Positions 24,381 through 33,913 of a stretch of DNA of 64,000 nt are shown in pieces (within the stretch, counting starts at the first letter, position 1; each line of letters starts with the position of its first letter). The notes under the pieces were generated by a model. It was not told the DNA's origin, did not search any database, and saw only the letters and a list, made by a program, of their open reading frames with translations. A program made the position numbers and the translations under genes. Source of the DNA: Chlorogloeopsis fritschii PCC 6912 (GTDB taxonomy: Bacteria > Cyanobacteriota > Cyanobacteriia > Cyanobacteriales > Nostocaceae); contig NZ_AJLN01000149.1 in the NCBI RefSeq assembly GCF_000317285.1, positions 59,904 to 123,903 of the forward strand, given 5' to 3'.

Positions 24381-27380
24381 TTATACATTCACTTCTTGTT
24401 GTTGAAATAAATAAAAATAATGACCTCTTAAAGCCATTAATTCTGCATGACTACCTTGTTCAATAACTCTACCACCATCCATGACGACGATGATATCTGC
24501 ATTCCTGACAGTATTGAGACGATGAGTAATGAAAAATACTGTTGTTCCTTGGAATGCTTGTGCTAGGTTAAGGCAAACTTGCCGTTCTGTAGGATAATCT
24601 AAGGCGCTGGTTGCTTCGTCTAGAACTAATAATTTTGGTTTTTGTAAAACTGAACGCGCGATCGCTATTCTTTGTCTTTGCCCACCGGAAAGTGCAGTAC
24701 CCCTCTCGCCGACTCGCGTATTGTAACCATTAGGTAAGTTCATAATAAACTCGTGAGCGGCGGCAATTTTGGCAGCTTCGATAATTTCCTCTGTTGTGGC
24801 ATCAGGATTAGTAAGAGCAATATTTTCTTGAACTGTACCATCAAATAACAGCGTATCTTGAGGAACTACACCAATCTGTCGGCGCAGAGAATAAAGTTCT
24901 ACTTTGGCTATATCATAACCATCAACTAAAATTCTGCCGGATTCTGGCTCATACAACCGAATTAATAATTTCATTAAAGTACTTTTACCTGCACCACTTT
25001 TGCCAACAATTCCTACAAATTTACCGACAGGAAAATTGAGGTTGACATTATCAAGTTGTAGCGCACTACCTGTATTGAAGCGGAAAGAAATATTTTCATA
25101 TTTTACCGCTCCTGCAATTGCAGGTAAGGGAATGTTATAACGGTCTACTTCTGCTTCTTGTGGTGTATCAACAATATCGCTTAAACGTTCCAAAGACAAG
25201 GCTGTTTCTTGGAAGCTTTGCCAAAGTTGTGCCAAACGTAATATGGGACTGGTAACGTAGCCAGAGATAATTCTAAAGGCAATTAATTCTCCTAAAGTTA
25301 ATTCTCCTTGCAGTACTAAATAAGCACCCAACCAAAGTACTAATAAACTACTGAGTTTATTGAGAAAGTTACTAGTAGAATTAGCAAGAGTAGAAGTAAC
25401 TACAGTTTTAAATCCAGCAGCAACATAACGAGCATAACGCTCTTGCCAGGAAAAGCGCGATCGCAACTCAATATTTTGTGCTTTGACAGTTTGAATTCCA
25501 GACATAACCTCAACCAAGTAAGATTGAGTTTCAGCATTACGTTCAGCTTTGCTGCGTAGTTGTTTACTAACTGTGGGAGAAGCAATTAAAGTGATAATTA
25601 TAAACACCGGAATTGTTGCTAAACCAACTAGTGTTAGCTGCCAGCTGTAAATTAGCATGACGATGATATACACCACAGAAAACAGAGCATCTAAACCCAC
25701 TGTTAGAGCAGTACCAGTGAGAAAAGAACGGATGTTTTCTAATTCGTTGATGCGAGTGGAAAGTTCTCCAACGGGGCGGCGTTCAAAATAGCGTAAAGGT
25801 AGGCGTAACAAGTGGTCAATAATTTCTGAACCTAACCCCATGTCTATGCGGTTAGTGGTATCGACAAATAAGTAAGTTCGCAGTGTACTAAGTACAGCTT
25901 CAAATAAGCTTACTACTAACAGCAAAACACCTAAAATATGCAAAGTGTTGATACTGTTTTGAGCGATGACTTTATCGATAATTAACTGAATGACTAGCGG
26001 GTTTGCTAGTGCTGCCAATTGTACAAAAAAAGAAGCAACAAATACTTCTAAAAGTACACGACGATAGCGCGATAAATAGGGAAGAAACCATTGTAAACCG
26101 AAACGTTGCTGGGGTGTCGTTTTGCTAGGAGAAAGTAGCAATACCTTTACTTGTGGTGGATAGCTGTTTTCTTCAGCATTTAATTGGGCAACTACTTCAG
26201 CTGGTTTATAACGCAGAATTCCTTGTTCGGGTACACCTAAAACAACAACACGCGAGCTTGCTTCATACACAACTGCATAACTATCACCATAGGAAATCAA
26301 CGCTGGGGTAGGAATACGCGTGATATTGCCAACAGGTATATCTACTAATTGTGCCCTGAGTCCGATTAATTCTGCTAGGTAGGCACAAACAGGAAAAGAT
26401 ATACTACCAGTACGTTTGATTTGCTCATTTAAAACGCGGCGAACAACCTCCCGTCGAAACGGTATTTGCAAGTGTTGGCACAGCATTTGAAAGCAGGCGA
26501 TCGCACTCTTTAATTCTCCCCTGCCACGTACAAATGGATACTTTTTGATTTTCTGCTCTGTCTTGGCAGTAGTAATTTCTGGTGGTGATTCTTCCTCTGG
26601 TGCGTAGGGGATATCAAGATTGTCTGTATGATTTGATGAACTCTGTTGGATGGGAGCTTGTATCTGATAACTATGAGGTAATAAAGTTGAGCTACTTAAC
26701 CCAATTAAACGCGCTGAATTTTTCCCCTTCACCTCAAGCACATCTTGTTCACCACTCGCTTCCAAGCGAGAACCAACAGGGAATTCAGTTATTACTCCAC
26801 CGCCACTGACAAACCAAATGTATTCTCTATCTAACTGGTGAAATGGCGTTTTACCTGGTGGGAGGTGATGTACCTTTGCTTCTGGCAATGCTGTTTGAGC
26901 AAGTTCTTTAATATTAAGATTTGCTTGAACTTGCACTTGTTGTTGCACACCTAAAATATCAAATATTTCTATTAAATGACACTGATTTTTGCGAGCATCG
27001 CCAAAAGCTGAATACTCATCAAGCAAACGCAAATATTCTGTAGAACTGATTGTTAAACATATGACTTCAGTTGAGGCGATCGCTGTCTCGCAAGCTATGT
27101 CTCTTATTAAACTAATTTCGCCAATAATTGCTCCTGGCTCTAGCAATTTTATTGTAGTTGGCATTTGAGTGCGAGGATCGTATGCCAACAAACGTATTTT
27201 ACCTTCATAAAGAATTGCTATGCGCTCAGGAATTCTTTCTTTACTAAGTATTTTTTGACCGATGCGATAACGCCAAGGTTGTAATTTTTGTGAAAAACTA
27301 GTGACTAACGCAGTTGGTAATTGGTCAAAACCTTCAATAGTAGAAATAAATTCCTGAAAAGAGCTTTGAATATAAGTCAT
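24381..27380 (-). CDS. Type I secretion ABC transporter with cNMP-binding and C39-like domains
   Basis: A 999-aa protein. Domain order: cyclic-nucleotide-binding-like domain (about 10-130), linker, C39-peptidase-like domain (about 283-410), six-helix ABC membrane domain (about 440-720), and ATPase with GKSGAGKST (about 793), LSGGQRQRIAIARS and LLVLDEATSALD. The C39-like domain lacks the usual QxxxxCG catalytic motif, so it probably recognises cargo without cleaving it, like the HlyB CLD. Cyanobacterial exporters of this layout occur with HlyD proteins and a PPIase, as here. The start ATG 27380 is taken as given. Confidence 0.88.
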   Translation of the reverse strand: MTYIQSSFQEFISTIEGFDQLPTALVTSFSQKLQPWRYRIGQKILSKERIPERIAILYEGKIRLLAYDPRTQMPTTIKLLEPGAIIGEISLIRDIACETAIASTEVICLTISSTEYLRLLDEYSAFGDARKNQCHLIEIFDILGVQQQVQVQANLNIKELAQTALPEAKVHHLPPGKTPFHQLDREYIWFVSGGGVITEFPVGSRLEASGEQDVLEVKGKNSARLIGLSSSTLLPHSYQIQAPIQQSSSNHTDNLDIPYAPEEESPPEITTAKTEQKIKKYPFVRGRGELKSAIACFQMLCQHLQIPFRREVVRRVLNEQIKRTGSISFPVCAYLAELIGLRAQLVDIPVGNITRIPTPALISYGDSYAVVYEASSRVVVLGVPEQGILRYKPAEVVAQLNAEENSYPPQVKVLLLSPSKTTPQQRFGLQWFLPYLSRYRRVLLEVFVASFFVQLAALANPLVIQLIIDKVIAQNSINTLHILGVLLLVVSLFEAVLSTLRTYLFVDTTNRIDMGLGSEIIDHLLRLPLRYFERRPVGELSTRINELENIRSFLTGTALTVGLDALFSVVYIIVMLIYSWQLTLVGLATIPVFIIITLIASPTVSKQLRSKAERNAETQSYLVEVMSGIQTVKAQNIELRSRFSWQERYARYVAAGFKTVVTSTLANSTSNFLNKLSSLLVLWLGAYLVLQGELTLGELIAFRIISGYVTSPILRLAQLWQSFQETALSLERLSDIVDTPQEAEVDRYNIPLPAIAGAVKYENISFRFNTGSALQLDNVNLNFPVGKFVGIVGKSGAGKSTLMKLLIRLYEPESGRILVDGYDIAKVELYSLRRQIGVVPQDTLLFDGTVQENIALTNPDATTEEIIEAAKIAAAHEFIMNLPNGYNTRVGERGTALSGGQRQRIAIARSVLQKPKLLVLDEATSALDYPTERQVCLNLAQAFQGTTVFFITHRLNTVRNADIIVVMDGGRVIEQGSHAELMALRGHYFYLFQQQEVNV

Positions 27381-27442
27381 GGTAATTTCAAATTATAATT
27401 ATTGCTAATAGTTAATAACCATCAACTATTAGCTATTAACTA

Positions 27443-28198
27443 TTAACGATGAGCGACAGCAACCATTTCAGATTGATGAATTTGCCAATTCTGTGCTGAA
27501 ATTTGCATTTGCAACCATTGATGAAAACGTTCGTTGAGTAACCGCTGATGCATTGAAGATTCCAACTTTGCTGGTACTAACTTCTCTAGGCGAACGATTA
27601 CAATCCAATCGCCTACTTGAGTAGGTGGTAATAATTGTTGTGGTTGACTCGCTAATAATAATTTCGCTAAAATTGGGTGAAGTGCTTGTAACTCAACAGG
27701 CCCAACTAAACCATCTGTTTCTTTTTCTGGGCCTTGTGCATATTCTCTTGCCATTTGGGTAAAAGTCTGCTCTCCTTCGAGTATACGAAAGTAAAGCTCT
27801 TGGGCAATGCCTATATCAGACGTGCTAATCAGAGAGTAAACAACGCGATCTAACAAAGGTTTGCGTTGGACAAAATAAGCATCTAAATCTTTTCCCCAGT
27901 TGATTTGTTTGAATTTTTCTAGTTTTAATTGCCGAACAGCTAGCGCTTCAAACTGCTTGGCACTCATGTTATTTTGCTGCAACCAAAGCTGAAATGTCGC
28001 ATCGGAAGTAAGTTTATATTGTTGTGCTAGTTGTTGACAAGCAAGTTTCATCTCCTGTTGCGTACACTCAATTTCTGCTATTGCTTGGTTGATGACTATT
28101 TCTTTTACTAGCTGCGGTAGCAATTGATATTCTGCTAGCAGTGGTAAAACTTCTGTGGCAGTTAGTATGCGATCGCCTACTTGCAGAACTGGAGACAT
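27443..28198 (-). CDS. Parvulin-type peptidylprolyl isomerase of the secretion operon
   Basis: About 251 aa: an N-terminal SurA-like helical region (EVLPLLAEYQLLPQLVKEIV) and a parvulin/rotamase domain (about 110-205) with EGEQTFTQMAREYAQGPEKE and DGLVGPVELQALHP. No signal peptide is visible, so it may act in the cytoplasm on cargo before export. The frame is open to TTG 28240; ATG 28198 (MSPVLQVGDRILTA) is chosen. It lies 62 bp upstream of the ABC gene, the spacer holding ACTATTA repeats. PPIases recur next to cyanobacterial HlyB/HlyD genes. Confidence 0.83.
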   Translation of the reverse strand: MSPVLQVGDRILTATEVLPLLAEYQLLPQLVKEIVINQAIAEIECTQQEMKLACQQLAQQYKLTSDATFQLWLQQNNMSAKQFEALAVRQLKLEKFKQINWGKDLDAYFVQRKPLLDRVVYSLISTSDIGIAQELYFRILEGEQTFTQMAREYAQGPEKETDGLVGPVELQALHPILAKLLLASQPQQLLPPTQVGDWIVIVRLEKLVPAKLESSMHQRLLNERFHQWLQMQISAQNWQIHQSEMVAVAHR

Positions 28199-28390
28199 AA
28201 AACTTTTCAAAGAGGTTGCCAATTTGGTAAATTTTCTCAAACCAATTAGTTAGAGAAGGTTAAACTTAGGTTAAAAAAACATAATTGCACTTAGGTACAA
28301 GATGTGCATCTGGTGTTGCACACAGTCCAAACTAAAGCTTTCTGTCAACTACAGAAAAGAGATATTTATACTAAATGTGTTACGCCCCAT

Positions 28391-29131
28391 TTATGATATT
28401 GGAAAGACACTATCTTGCTCACCCAAAAATCTGTAATTAACGATGAATCGAAAATCTTCTAAATCTTTTGACCAATTTTCTAGCAGTAGTTGCAGCTGCT
28501 GCTTTCGTTCCTGAACAAGATAACTAGCTAATTCATAGTGAAAACTGCCAGAGAATAGCAAAGCTGGTATCAGCGGTATTTCAGGTTTTTGAATTTGCGC
28601 TTCATGTAAATTCACTACCAACTTACACCGTTCCAATTGATAGAAGAAGTTAATCGATGCCTGTACAGGAGCTATACCCAAAGTAAACCAAGGCCCAGCC
28701 GTAATTAATCTCTCTACAATAAATTGTCTTCCTGTATCTTTGGTATTAGGAAAACCCATCAGAATTTTGGGATTAATACTGATACTTTGGTAGTCAACAT
28801 AGGGTAGCTTTTCGATTAAATTGTGAATTAGTTCTAAGATTTTCAATTGCTTGCAATTTTTAACATTTATTCTTTCATTAAAAGTAATGCTATGAAGTTT
28901 AGTAAAAATAGAAACTCCATTTTGAAATACTAGTTGAACCACACCGACTGTCACGATTGGCTGTTTTTGTAATTCCCAATCGATAGGAATTATTCCACTC
29001 ATTTTGAGAAAATCAGGTTGGAGGCTTGTCGAATGAAATTGATTACTCACCAACTCTATAGATACTTCTTCAAATTCTATAGTTCTTGCTTCTATATTAG
29101 AAAATAACTGAGTGCTTAATGTAGTATGCAT
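28391..29131 (-). CDS. Hypothetical protein upstream of the type I secretion genes
   Basis: A 246-aa protein without signal peptide, membrane span or a motif I recognise. It looks like a mixed alpha/beta soluble protein (WELQKQPIVTVGVVQLVFQN, GPWFTLGIAPVQASINFF). It precedes the PPIase-ABC-HlyD genes on the same strand with a 192-bp gap, so it may be a cytosolic secretion accessory. Its base composition resembles that of the neighbours. Confidence 0.55.
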   Translation of the reverse strand: MHTTLSTQLFSNIEARTIEFEEVSIELVSNQFHSTSLQPDFLKMSGIIPIDWELQKQPIVTVGVVQLVFQNGVSIFTKLHSITFNERINVKNCKQLKILELIHNLIEKLPYVDYQSISINPKILMGFPNTKDTGRQFIVERLITAGPWFTLGIAPVQASINFFYQLERCKLVVNLHEAQIQKPEIPLIPALLFSGSFHYELASYLVQERKQQLQLLLENWSKDLEDFRFIVNYRFLGEQDSVFPIS

Positions 29132-29745
29132 TTTTCAACTCCAACTAAGATTTCAATCTTAAATTCTTCAATCTAAAGATTGATATAAATATAGATTTTT
29201 TTAATTTTAATAGTTTTAAAAGATGTTGCATTATTCTACTAAACTCTTAATAAAATTAAGCGCTTAAATAGAGTTAATATAAGTATTTTTGCCGAAATAT
29301 TTATATATTTTTAATTACAAAAAATTGAACTTACAACAAAATTATGAACACCTCTTGTCCCTAGTCTCTAATTCACATTTATATATAAATTTAATTTCAG
29401 TAAAATTGATGATTTTTTGCTAGCAGACAAGGGATGGCTTTTAGATTATTGTTTGATTTAGAACTGTGTCTACAGTAATTTCACTTAATCTTAACTAAGC
29501 TAGTCAAAACAAAAAAACTTGAGAGAGCCAGATTGCTCTAATTTCTCGTTACCAGGTTCAACCTGGTAACGAGGGTTTTGTGGCTGCTGCTTAGTGGCTG
29601 TTGGTAGGAGGCTTTTGTAGGGTGGGAACTGCCCACAACGTAAAAATAAGGGTTTGAGGAAAGTTAGGCAGTGCCCACCTTGAGTTATTGGGCTTTATGC
29701 CTAAACTGAGCAAAGCCTTTACGTCTCTACTTAGGTATTCATGTA
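29132..29745. other. 614-bp intergenic region with a palindrome
   Basis: The left 250 bp is very AT-rich and probably holds the promoter of the 28391 gene. At 29545-29573 lies a perfect inverted repeat with 14-bp arms (CTCGTTACCAGGTT) and a 1-nt centre. The rest includes CCCACAACG / CCCACCTTG-like repeats and is non-coding. The palindrome may end transcription of the DUF4347 gene, although it lacks a U-run. Confidence 0.6.
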
Positions 29746-32700
29746 CTAGGCAACAGTCACATTTGTCTGTATACTCAAACTTGCCTTGACGATCAGATCG
29801 TTGAAATCGCGATCGCCCCCTCCTGCTTGATCCTCAAATCCAAAGATGTTACTACCCAACAAGCGAATATGATCTACTTTGTCAGAGTTTCCATTTAAGA
29901 ATGGGAAGTAAACTTTCAAGTCATCACCACTTGTATCGTCATCATCATCATCAGACATATCATCAGGTGTGCCGTTAACAATAATGAATGGTGCAAACAG
30001 CAAACCACCTTGGAAAGAACTGGAAAAATTAGCTGCTGCTTGGTTGTTTACCTTTAAGTCGATACCAGCAATACGTCCTTTTACCGCTGCTTTAATATAA
30101 CCAGCATCTCCTGGACGCAGGTCAATAGTACCATCGCCATTGGTATCAATACCTCCTTTATCATCAGATATCTGGTAAAAGCCGACAAAATTATTGAAAG
30201 CAGCTTCTCTGTTGACAAAAAATTCAGCCTTAACCTTAGTATTGACACTGACTTGACGTAAATCAATTAGTTCACATTCAGGCTTTCCTTGTAAATCTGT
30301 ACCCAAGGGTAAATCTTCATCTGTAGTATTAATTTTTAGCGTCAGTTGTTCAAACTCGCTAGATGTGCTGTTGAAAGAGCCTTTCCACTTTAAAAAGAAG
30401 CCTTCATCCTCCGAAGTTTCCAGTTGGAAATTCTCAGAAGAGGAAAACAATACGTCTGTAATGGCTGTTTTCTTAGTTAATACAGCTTCAATACTGCTAT
30501 TGCGTACTAAGAAAAATTTCAGGTTTGCGTTAGAGTTGAATTGCAGCAGATTTGTCAGGTCAGTGGTACTAAAACCATTAGGGGAATTAGCAATTGAGGA
30601 GAAAAGCACCTTGGCTCGCTCTAATGCTGCTTCGATGTAACCTGCTGCTCCCGGAGCAATACCGTTAATCCTACCTTCTGCATCGTCAACGGTGTATACT
30701 CCTATTTCACAAGCATTCTTAAACTTGTGCTCTTTTACTTTGATAGAGATTTTGACTTTATCAGCCTTAACTTTACTCTTGATAGATAAAGAATCCTCAG
30801 AAATCTTGACAAAGAACGACGTAGTTACCGTAGTCTGAATGGGAATTGTATCATTTAGGTCGTTCACGTCAACAGTCAATTGCTTATCATAAAAAAGCCC
30901 GCCTGGATCGGTAGTGCGAACGCGGATTTTGTAAGCAGACTTGGTTTCAAAGTCGGGAGAAGCTTTGATTTTAAGGCTGTTACCCTCAATAATGAATGCA
31001 CTATTGTCAGTATCGCCTGTTCCTGAGACTAAGGTGTAGATGTGTTTGGTGTCTTGATCTGGATCGGTAGTGTTGAAGGTACCAATAACTGTTCCTGCAA
31101 CTACGTTCTCATCCACTTTAGTAGCACTTAATGTTAAATCAGTGGGAGCTTGGTTGGGGGGTAAAGTCCACAGTTCTTTTCCATTCGTACCATCATCAGC
31201 AAAGAAATACAGCGTGCCGTTGACGTCAGTCAAGTCAGAGGGAGAAGAGCTACCAGTCATATTTATGTCTGTCACCATCATGGTTCCAGCAGCAGTGCCA
31301 TCACTCTTCCACAACTCTTTTCCATTAGTGCCATTATCGGCAACAAAATAAAGTGTGCCGTTAATATTTGTCAATTCGGTAGGAGAGGAACCACCCATTG
31401 GGTTAATATCCTTGACTAGGACAGTTCCAGCAGTGGAACCATCACTCTTCCACAACTCCAAACCGCTAGTGCCATTATCTGCAACGAAATACAATGTGCC
31501 GTTGACATCGGTTAATTCTGCTGCAGAGGAACTACCAGTCGTGTTGATGTCTTTCACCATCATCGTGCCAGCAGCAGTGCCGTCACTCTTCCACAACTCT
31601 TTTCCATTGGTGCCATCATCTGCAACAAAATAAAGCGTGCCGTTGACATCGATTAATTCTGCCGCAGAAGAACCGGAACCAGCAGTCGTGTTGATGTCTT
31701 TCACCATCATCGTGCCGGCTGCGGTGCCGTCACTCTTCCACAACTCCAAACCATTGGTACCATCATCTGCAACGAAATACAGCGTGCCGTTGACATCGGT
31801 TAATTCCGCAGCAGAGGAACCACCAGTCATGTTTATGTCTGCCACCATCATCGTGCCAGCAGCAGTGCCGTCACTCTTCCACAACTCCAAACCATTGGCA
31901 GCATTATCAGCAACAAAATAAAGCGTGCCGTTGACATCGGTTAATTCCGCAACAGAAGAACCAGAACCAAGAATTATATTGATGTCCTTGACTAGAACAG
32001 TTCCAGCAGCTGTGCCATCACTCTTCCACAACTCCAAACCGTTGGTTCCATCATTAGCGACGAAATAAAGCGTGTTGTTGACATTAGTTAATTCTGCCGC
32101 AGAAGAACCGGAACCAGCAGTCGTGTTGATGTCCTTGAGCAAGATTGTGCCAGCAGCAGTACCATCGCTCTTCCACAACTCCAAACCGTTAGTTCCATCA
32201 TCTGCAACAAAATACAATGTGCTGTTGATGTTGAGCAATTCGGCTGGCAAGGAACCAGAACCAGCAGTCGTGTTAATATCCTTGAGCAAGATTGTGCCAG
32301 CAGTGGTGCGATCGCTCTTCCACAACTCCAAACCGTTGGTTCCATCATTAGCAACGAAATACAGTGTACCGTTGATGTTGATCAATTCGGCAGGAGAGGA
32401 ACCACCAGTGGGATTAATGTTCTTCACTAAAGATGGTACAGCGAGGACTGCATCATAAGCTGCCAGTGTTGCGGGAATAAACACCAATTTCTCAGTCAAA
32501 TTTCCTGTGCTGACTTCCAGTTCCCAGTCACCACCTAATGCAGCATTGCCAGTGCGATCGTCAGATGCTGCCACCACTGCACCAGTCATTTCACTCAAGC
32601 GGTGTACAAATTCTCTGCCAACTTCCGTTTGTGCTACTTCACAACCATATAGCAGCAGTTGGGCATTGGCACTCAAGGCATCTGTCCAGTTTATTAATTG

Positions 32701-32955
32701 TTCAGCATAGTGGTTGAGCGTTTCGTAGCTCAATTCACTATTTCCCAGGTAAACTCGCCCCGGTGCGCCATGAGAAACTATGTGGACACTTTCCACTCCA
32801 CAGTGCTGAGATAATATCTGAGTAATTTGCGCTACACCATCTTGCTCAGGTTGAATAACATAAGTTTGAATATTTGATACAACACCTTGCAGTAGTGTTT
32901 CGTAATTGCTAACTGCGGAGTCGATGAAAATAACACTTGTCATATTCTTCATCAT
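29746..32955 (-). CDS. DUF4347 / ELW-repeat / cadherin-like / DUF4114 secreted protein
   Basis: A 1069-aa protein with no Sec signal. Residues 6-170 are DUF4347 (SVIFIDSAVSNYETLLQGVV, VSHGAPGRVYLG, LLLYGCEVA). Nine repeats of about 48 residues follow (about 175-600), each with GTLYFVADDGTNGLELWKSD and GTAAGT. Then come a cadherin-like domain (NQAPTDLTLSATKVDENVVA), two DUF4114-type regions and an acidic Asp-rich stretch near the end, which terminates in FEDQAGGGDRDFNDLIVKAS. DUF4347 proteins are typical type I cargo in cyanobacteria, and the HlyB/HlyD genes are adjacent. Probable role: surface or extracellular matrix protein. Confidence 0.85.
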   Translation of the reverse strand: MMKNMTSVIFIDSAVSNYETLLQGVVSNIQTYVIQPEQDGVAQITQILSQHCGVESVHIVSHGAPGRVYLGNSELSYETLNHYAEQLINWTDALSANAQLLLYGCEVAQTEVGREFVHRLSEMTGAVVAASDDRTGNAALGGDWELEVSTGNLTEKLVFIPATLAAYDAVLAVPSLVKNINPTGGSSPAELININGTLYFVANDGTNGLELWKSDRTTAGTILLKDINTTAGSGSLPAELLNINSTLYFVADDGTNGLELWKSDGTAAGTILLKDINTTAGSGSSAAELTNVNNTLYFVANDGTNGLELWKSDGTAAGTVLVKDINIILGSGSSVAELTDVNGTLYFVADNAANGLELWKSDGTAAGTMMVADINMTGGSSAAELTDVNGTLYFVADDGTNGLELWKSDGTAAGTMMVKDINTTAGSGSSAAELIDVNGTLYFVADDGTNGKELWKSDGTAAGTMMVKDINTTGSSSAAELTDVNGTLYFVADNGTSGLELWKSDGSTAGTVLVKDINPMGGSSPTELTNINGTLYFVADNGTNGKELWKSDGTAAGTMMVTDINMTGSSSPSDLTDVNGTLYFFADDGTNGKELWTLPPNQAPTDLTLSATKVDENVVAGTVIGTFNTTDPDQDTKHIYTLVSGTGDTDNSAFIIEGNSLKIKASPDFETKSAYKIRVRTTDPGGLFYDKQLTVDVNDLNDTIPIQTTVTTSFFVKISEDSLSIKSKVKADKVKISIKVKEHKFKNACEIGVYTVDDAEGRINGIAPGAAGYIEAALERAKVLFSSIANSPNGFSTTDLTNLLQFNSNANLKFFLVRNSSIEAVLTKKTAITDVLFSSSENFQLETSEDEGFFLKWKGSFNSTSSEFEQLTLKINTTDEDLPLGTDLQGKPECELIDLRQVSVNTKVKAEFFVNREAAFNNFVGFYQISDDKGGIDTNGDGTIDLRPGDAGYIKAAVKGRIAGIDLKVNNQAAANFSSSFQGGLLFAPFIIVNGTPDDMSDDDDDDTSGDDLKVYFPFLNGNSDKVDHIRLLGSNIFGFEDQAGGGDRDFNDLIVKASLSIQTNVTVA
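31160..32440. repeat. Nine in-frame tandem repeats of about 140-150 bp
   Basis: The DNA encoding the ELW repeats is highly similar from unit to unit, for example CTCTTCCACAACTCCAAACC recurs in most copies. Unit length alternates between about 141 and 147 bp because of Ser/Gly linker changes (AGSGSS versus GSSS). Such near-identity suggests recent expansion or gene conversion and predicts copy-number variation between strains. Confidence 0.85.
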
Positions 32956-33568
32956 GTCTATCTATAGTTCCATCAAGTTTTCCGTATGTAGAGTTCCCAA
33001 AAAAATATGGGAAAATAACATCAAGCTACAAATAATACAAATTATACATAAGTCTCTTAAGTACTAAGCTCGCATTTCTTGTTAAATAAAAATTAAGTTC
33101 GACAAAAAAATATAGATGCGATCACTTTTTTGAACTACATAAAAAAATGTGTCTGTAGAAGTTTCCCCCAAGGCACAAAAATACGAAGAAGATATCAAAG
33201 ATAGTAATTACGCTTTTTCGTTACAACTGAGGTAGGCAAGCAGCCCACCATGATTTCTAAGTGATGCTAAAGTCTGTTCGCACAATGAACAGGAGCCGCA
33301 ATACCTTACGGGAAGCCTTACTCTACGAGTTCTGTGTTTTGCAGTACGGGTACTCTGCCGCGTCAAGCGCGTCTACGCAGTCGCCTACAGAGGAGCCACT
33401 GTGTTGGGAACCCGCAAGGGCGCACTCCAATAAACTGTATCCCTCGCTGAGACTGAATGGTGTATTCAACATACCACTCGCTGGAGAGTAAGATACACGC
33501 TGATTAACTTAGATTACTAAAATTTAGAGTCTTTAAATACATTAAGTTTAGCTTGCCTATTAACCAAG
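32956..33568. other. 613-bp intergenic region with GC-rich dispersed repeats
   Basis: The part next to the DUF4347 gene is AT-rich promoter-like DNA. On the minus strand it contains CTTAATTT-TTA-TTTAACAA (33079-33097), two Pho-box-like octamers with 3-bp spacing but no third unit. From 33340 to 33430 there are GC-rich repeat pieces (GCGTCTACGCAGTCGCCTAC, GGGAACCCGCAAGGGC) also found near 5150, 38290 and 50856. The open frame 33261-33491 is repeat-derived and not a gene. Confidence 0.5.
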
Positions 33569-33913
33569 CTAAATACAGGTATAAACTGTATTGTAGTTAT
33601 AAGCTCTCACAAAGCGTCTATGTCTAAGAATTGCCCCTAAATTCGCTAATAGACAGATACTTGCCAAACCCAACAAAATGTATGTAGGAGCCATAACTAC
33701 TCCAATCATGAACCAAGCAAGTACATGCAGTATCATGAGTAAAGCAAAGATATTGGCAATTCCAGCAGCTTGCCAGACCTGAACAGCCGGACGATGCAAC
33801 AGTGTAAAAATTATTGTCAATGAGGTAGCAAGCAGGTTGGCTGGAATTAGAAAAGCACAAATGCCAATACAGTAAGTGCTTGAGAATTCGGTCAAGGTGT
33901 TGAAGTCTAACAT
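33569..33913 (-). CDS. Small membrane protein of unknown function
   Basis: A 114-aa protein with three hydrophobic helices (YCIGICAFLIPANLLATSLT, FALLMILHVLAWFMIGVVMA and YILLGLASICLLANLGAIL) and a short basic tail. It is of no known family to me. Its ATG overlaps the stop of a 40-codon frame just upstream (TAATG), suggesting translational coupling. Confidence 0.55.
   Translation of the reverse strand: MLDFNTLTEFSSTYCIGICAFLIPANLLATSLTIIFTLLHRPAVQVWQAAGIANIFALLMILHVLAWFMIGVVMAPTYILLGLASICLLANLGAILRHRRFVRAYNYNTVYTCI

Noticed and set aside
31160..32440. Regular repeats looked at first like a CRISPR-type array
   Set aside because: The units are contiguous, about 145 bp long and translate in frame into ELW repeats; there are no unique spacers.
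33079..33097. Pho box before the DUF4347 gene
   Set aside because: Two good octamers with correct spacing, but no third unit and the region is very AT-rich, so chance is likely; mentioned only in the spacer entry.
33261..33491. 76-codon open frame
   Set aside because: It covers GC-rich dispersed repeat DNA, has no ribosome site and its translation resembles no protein.
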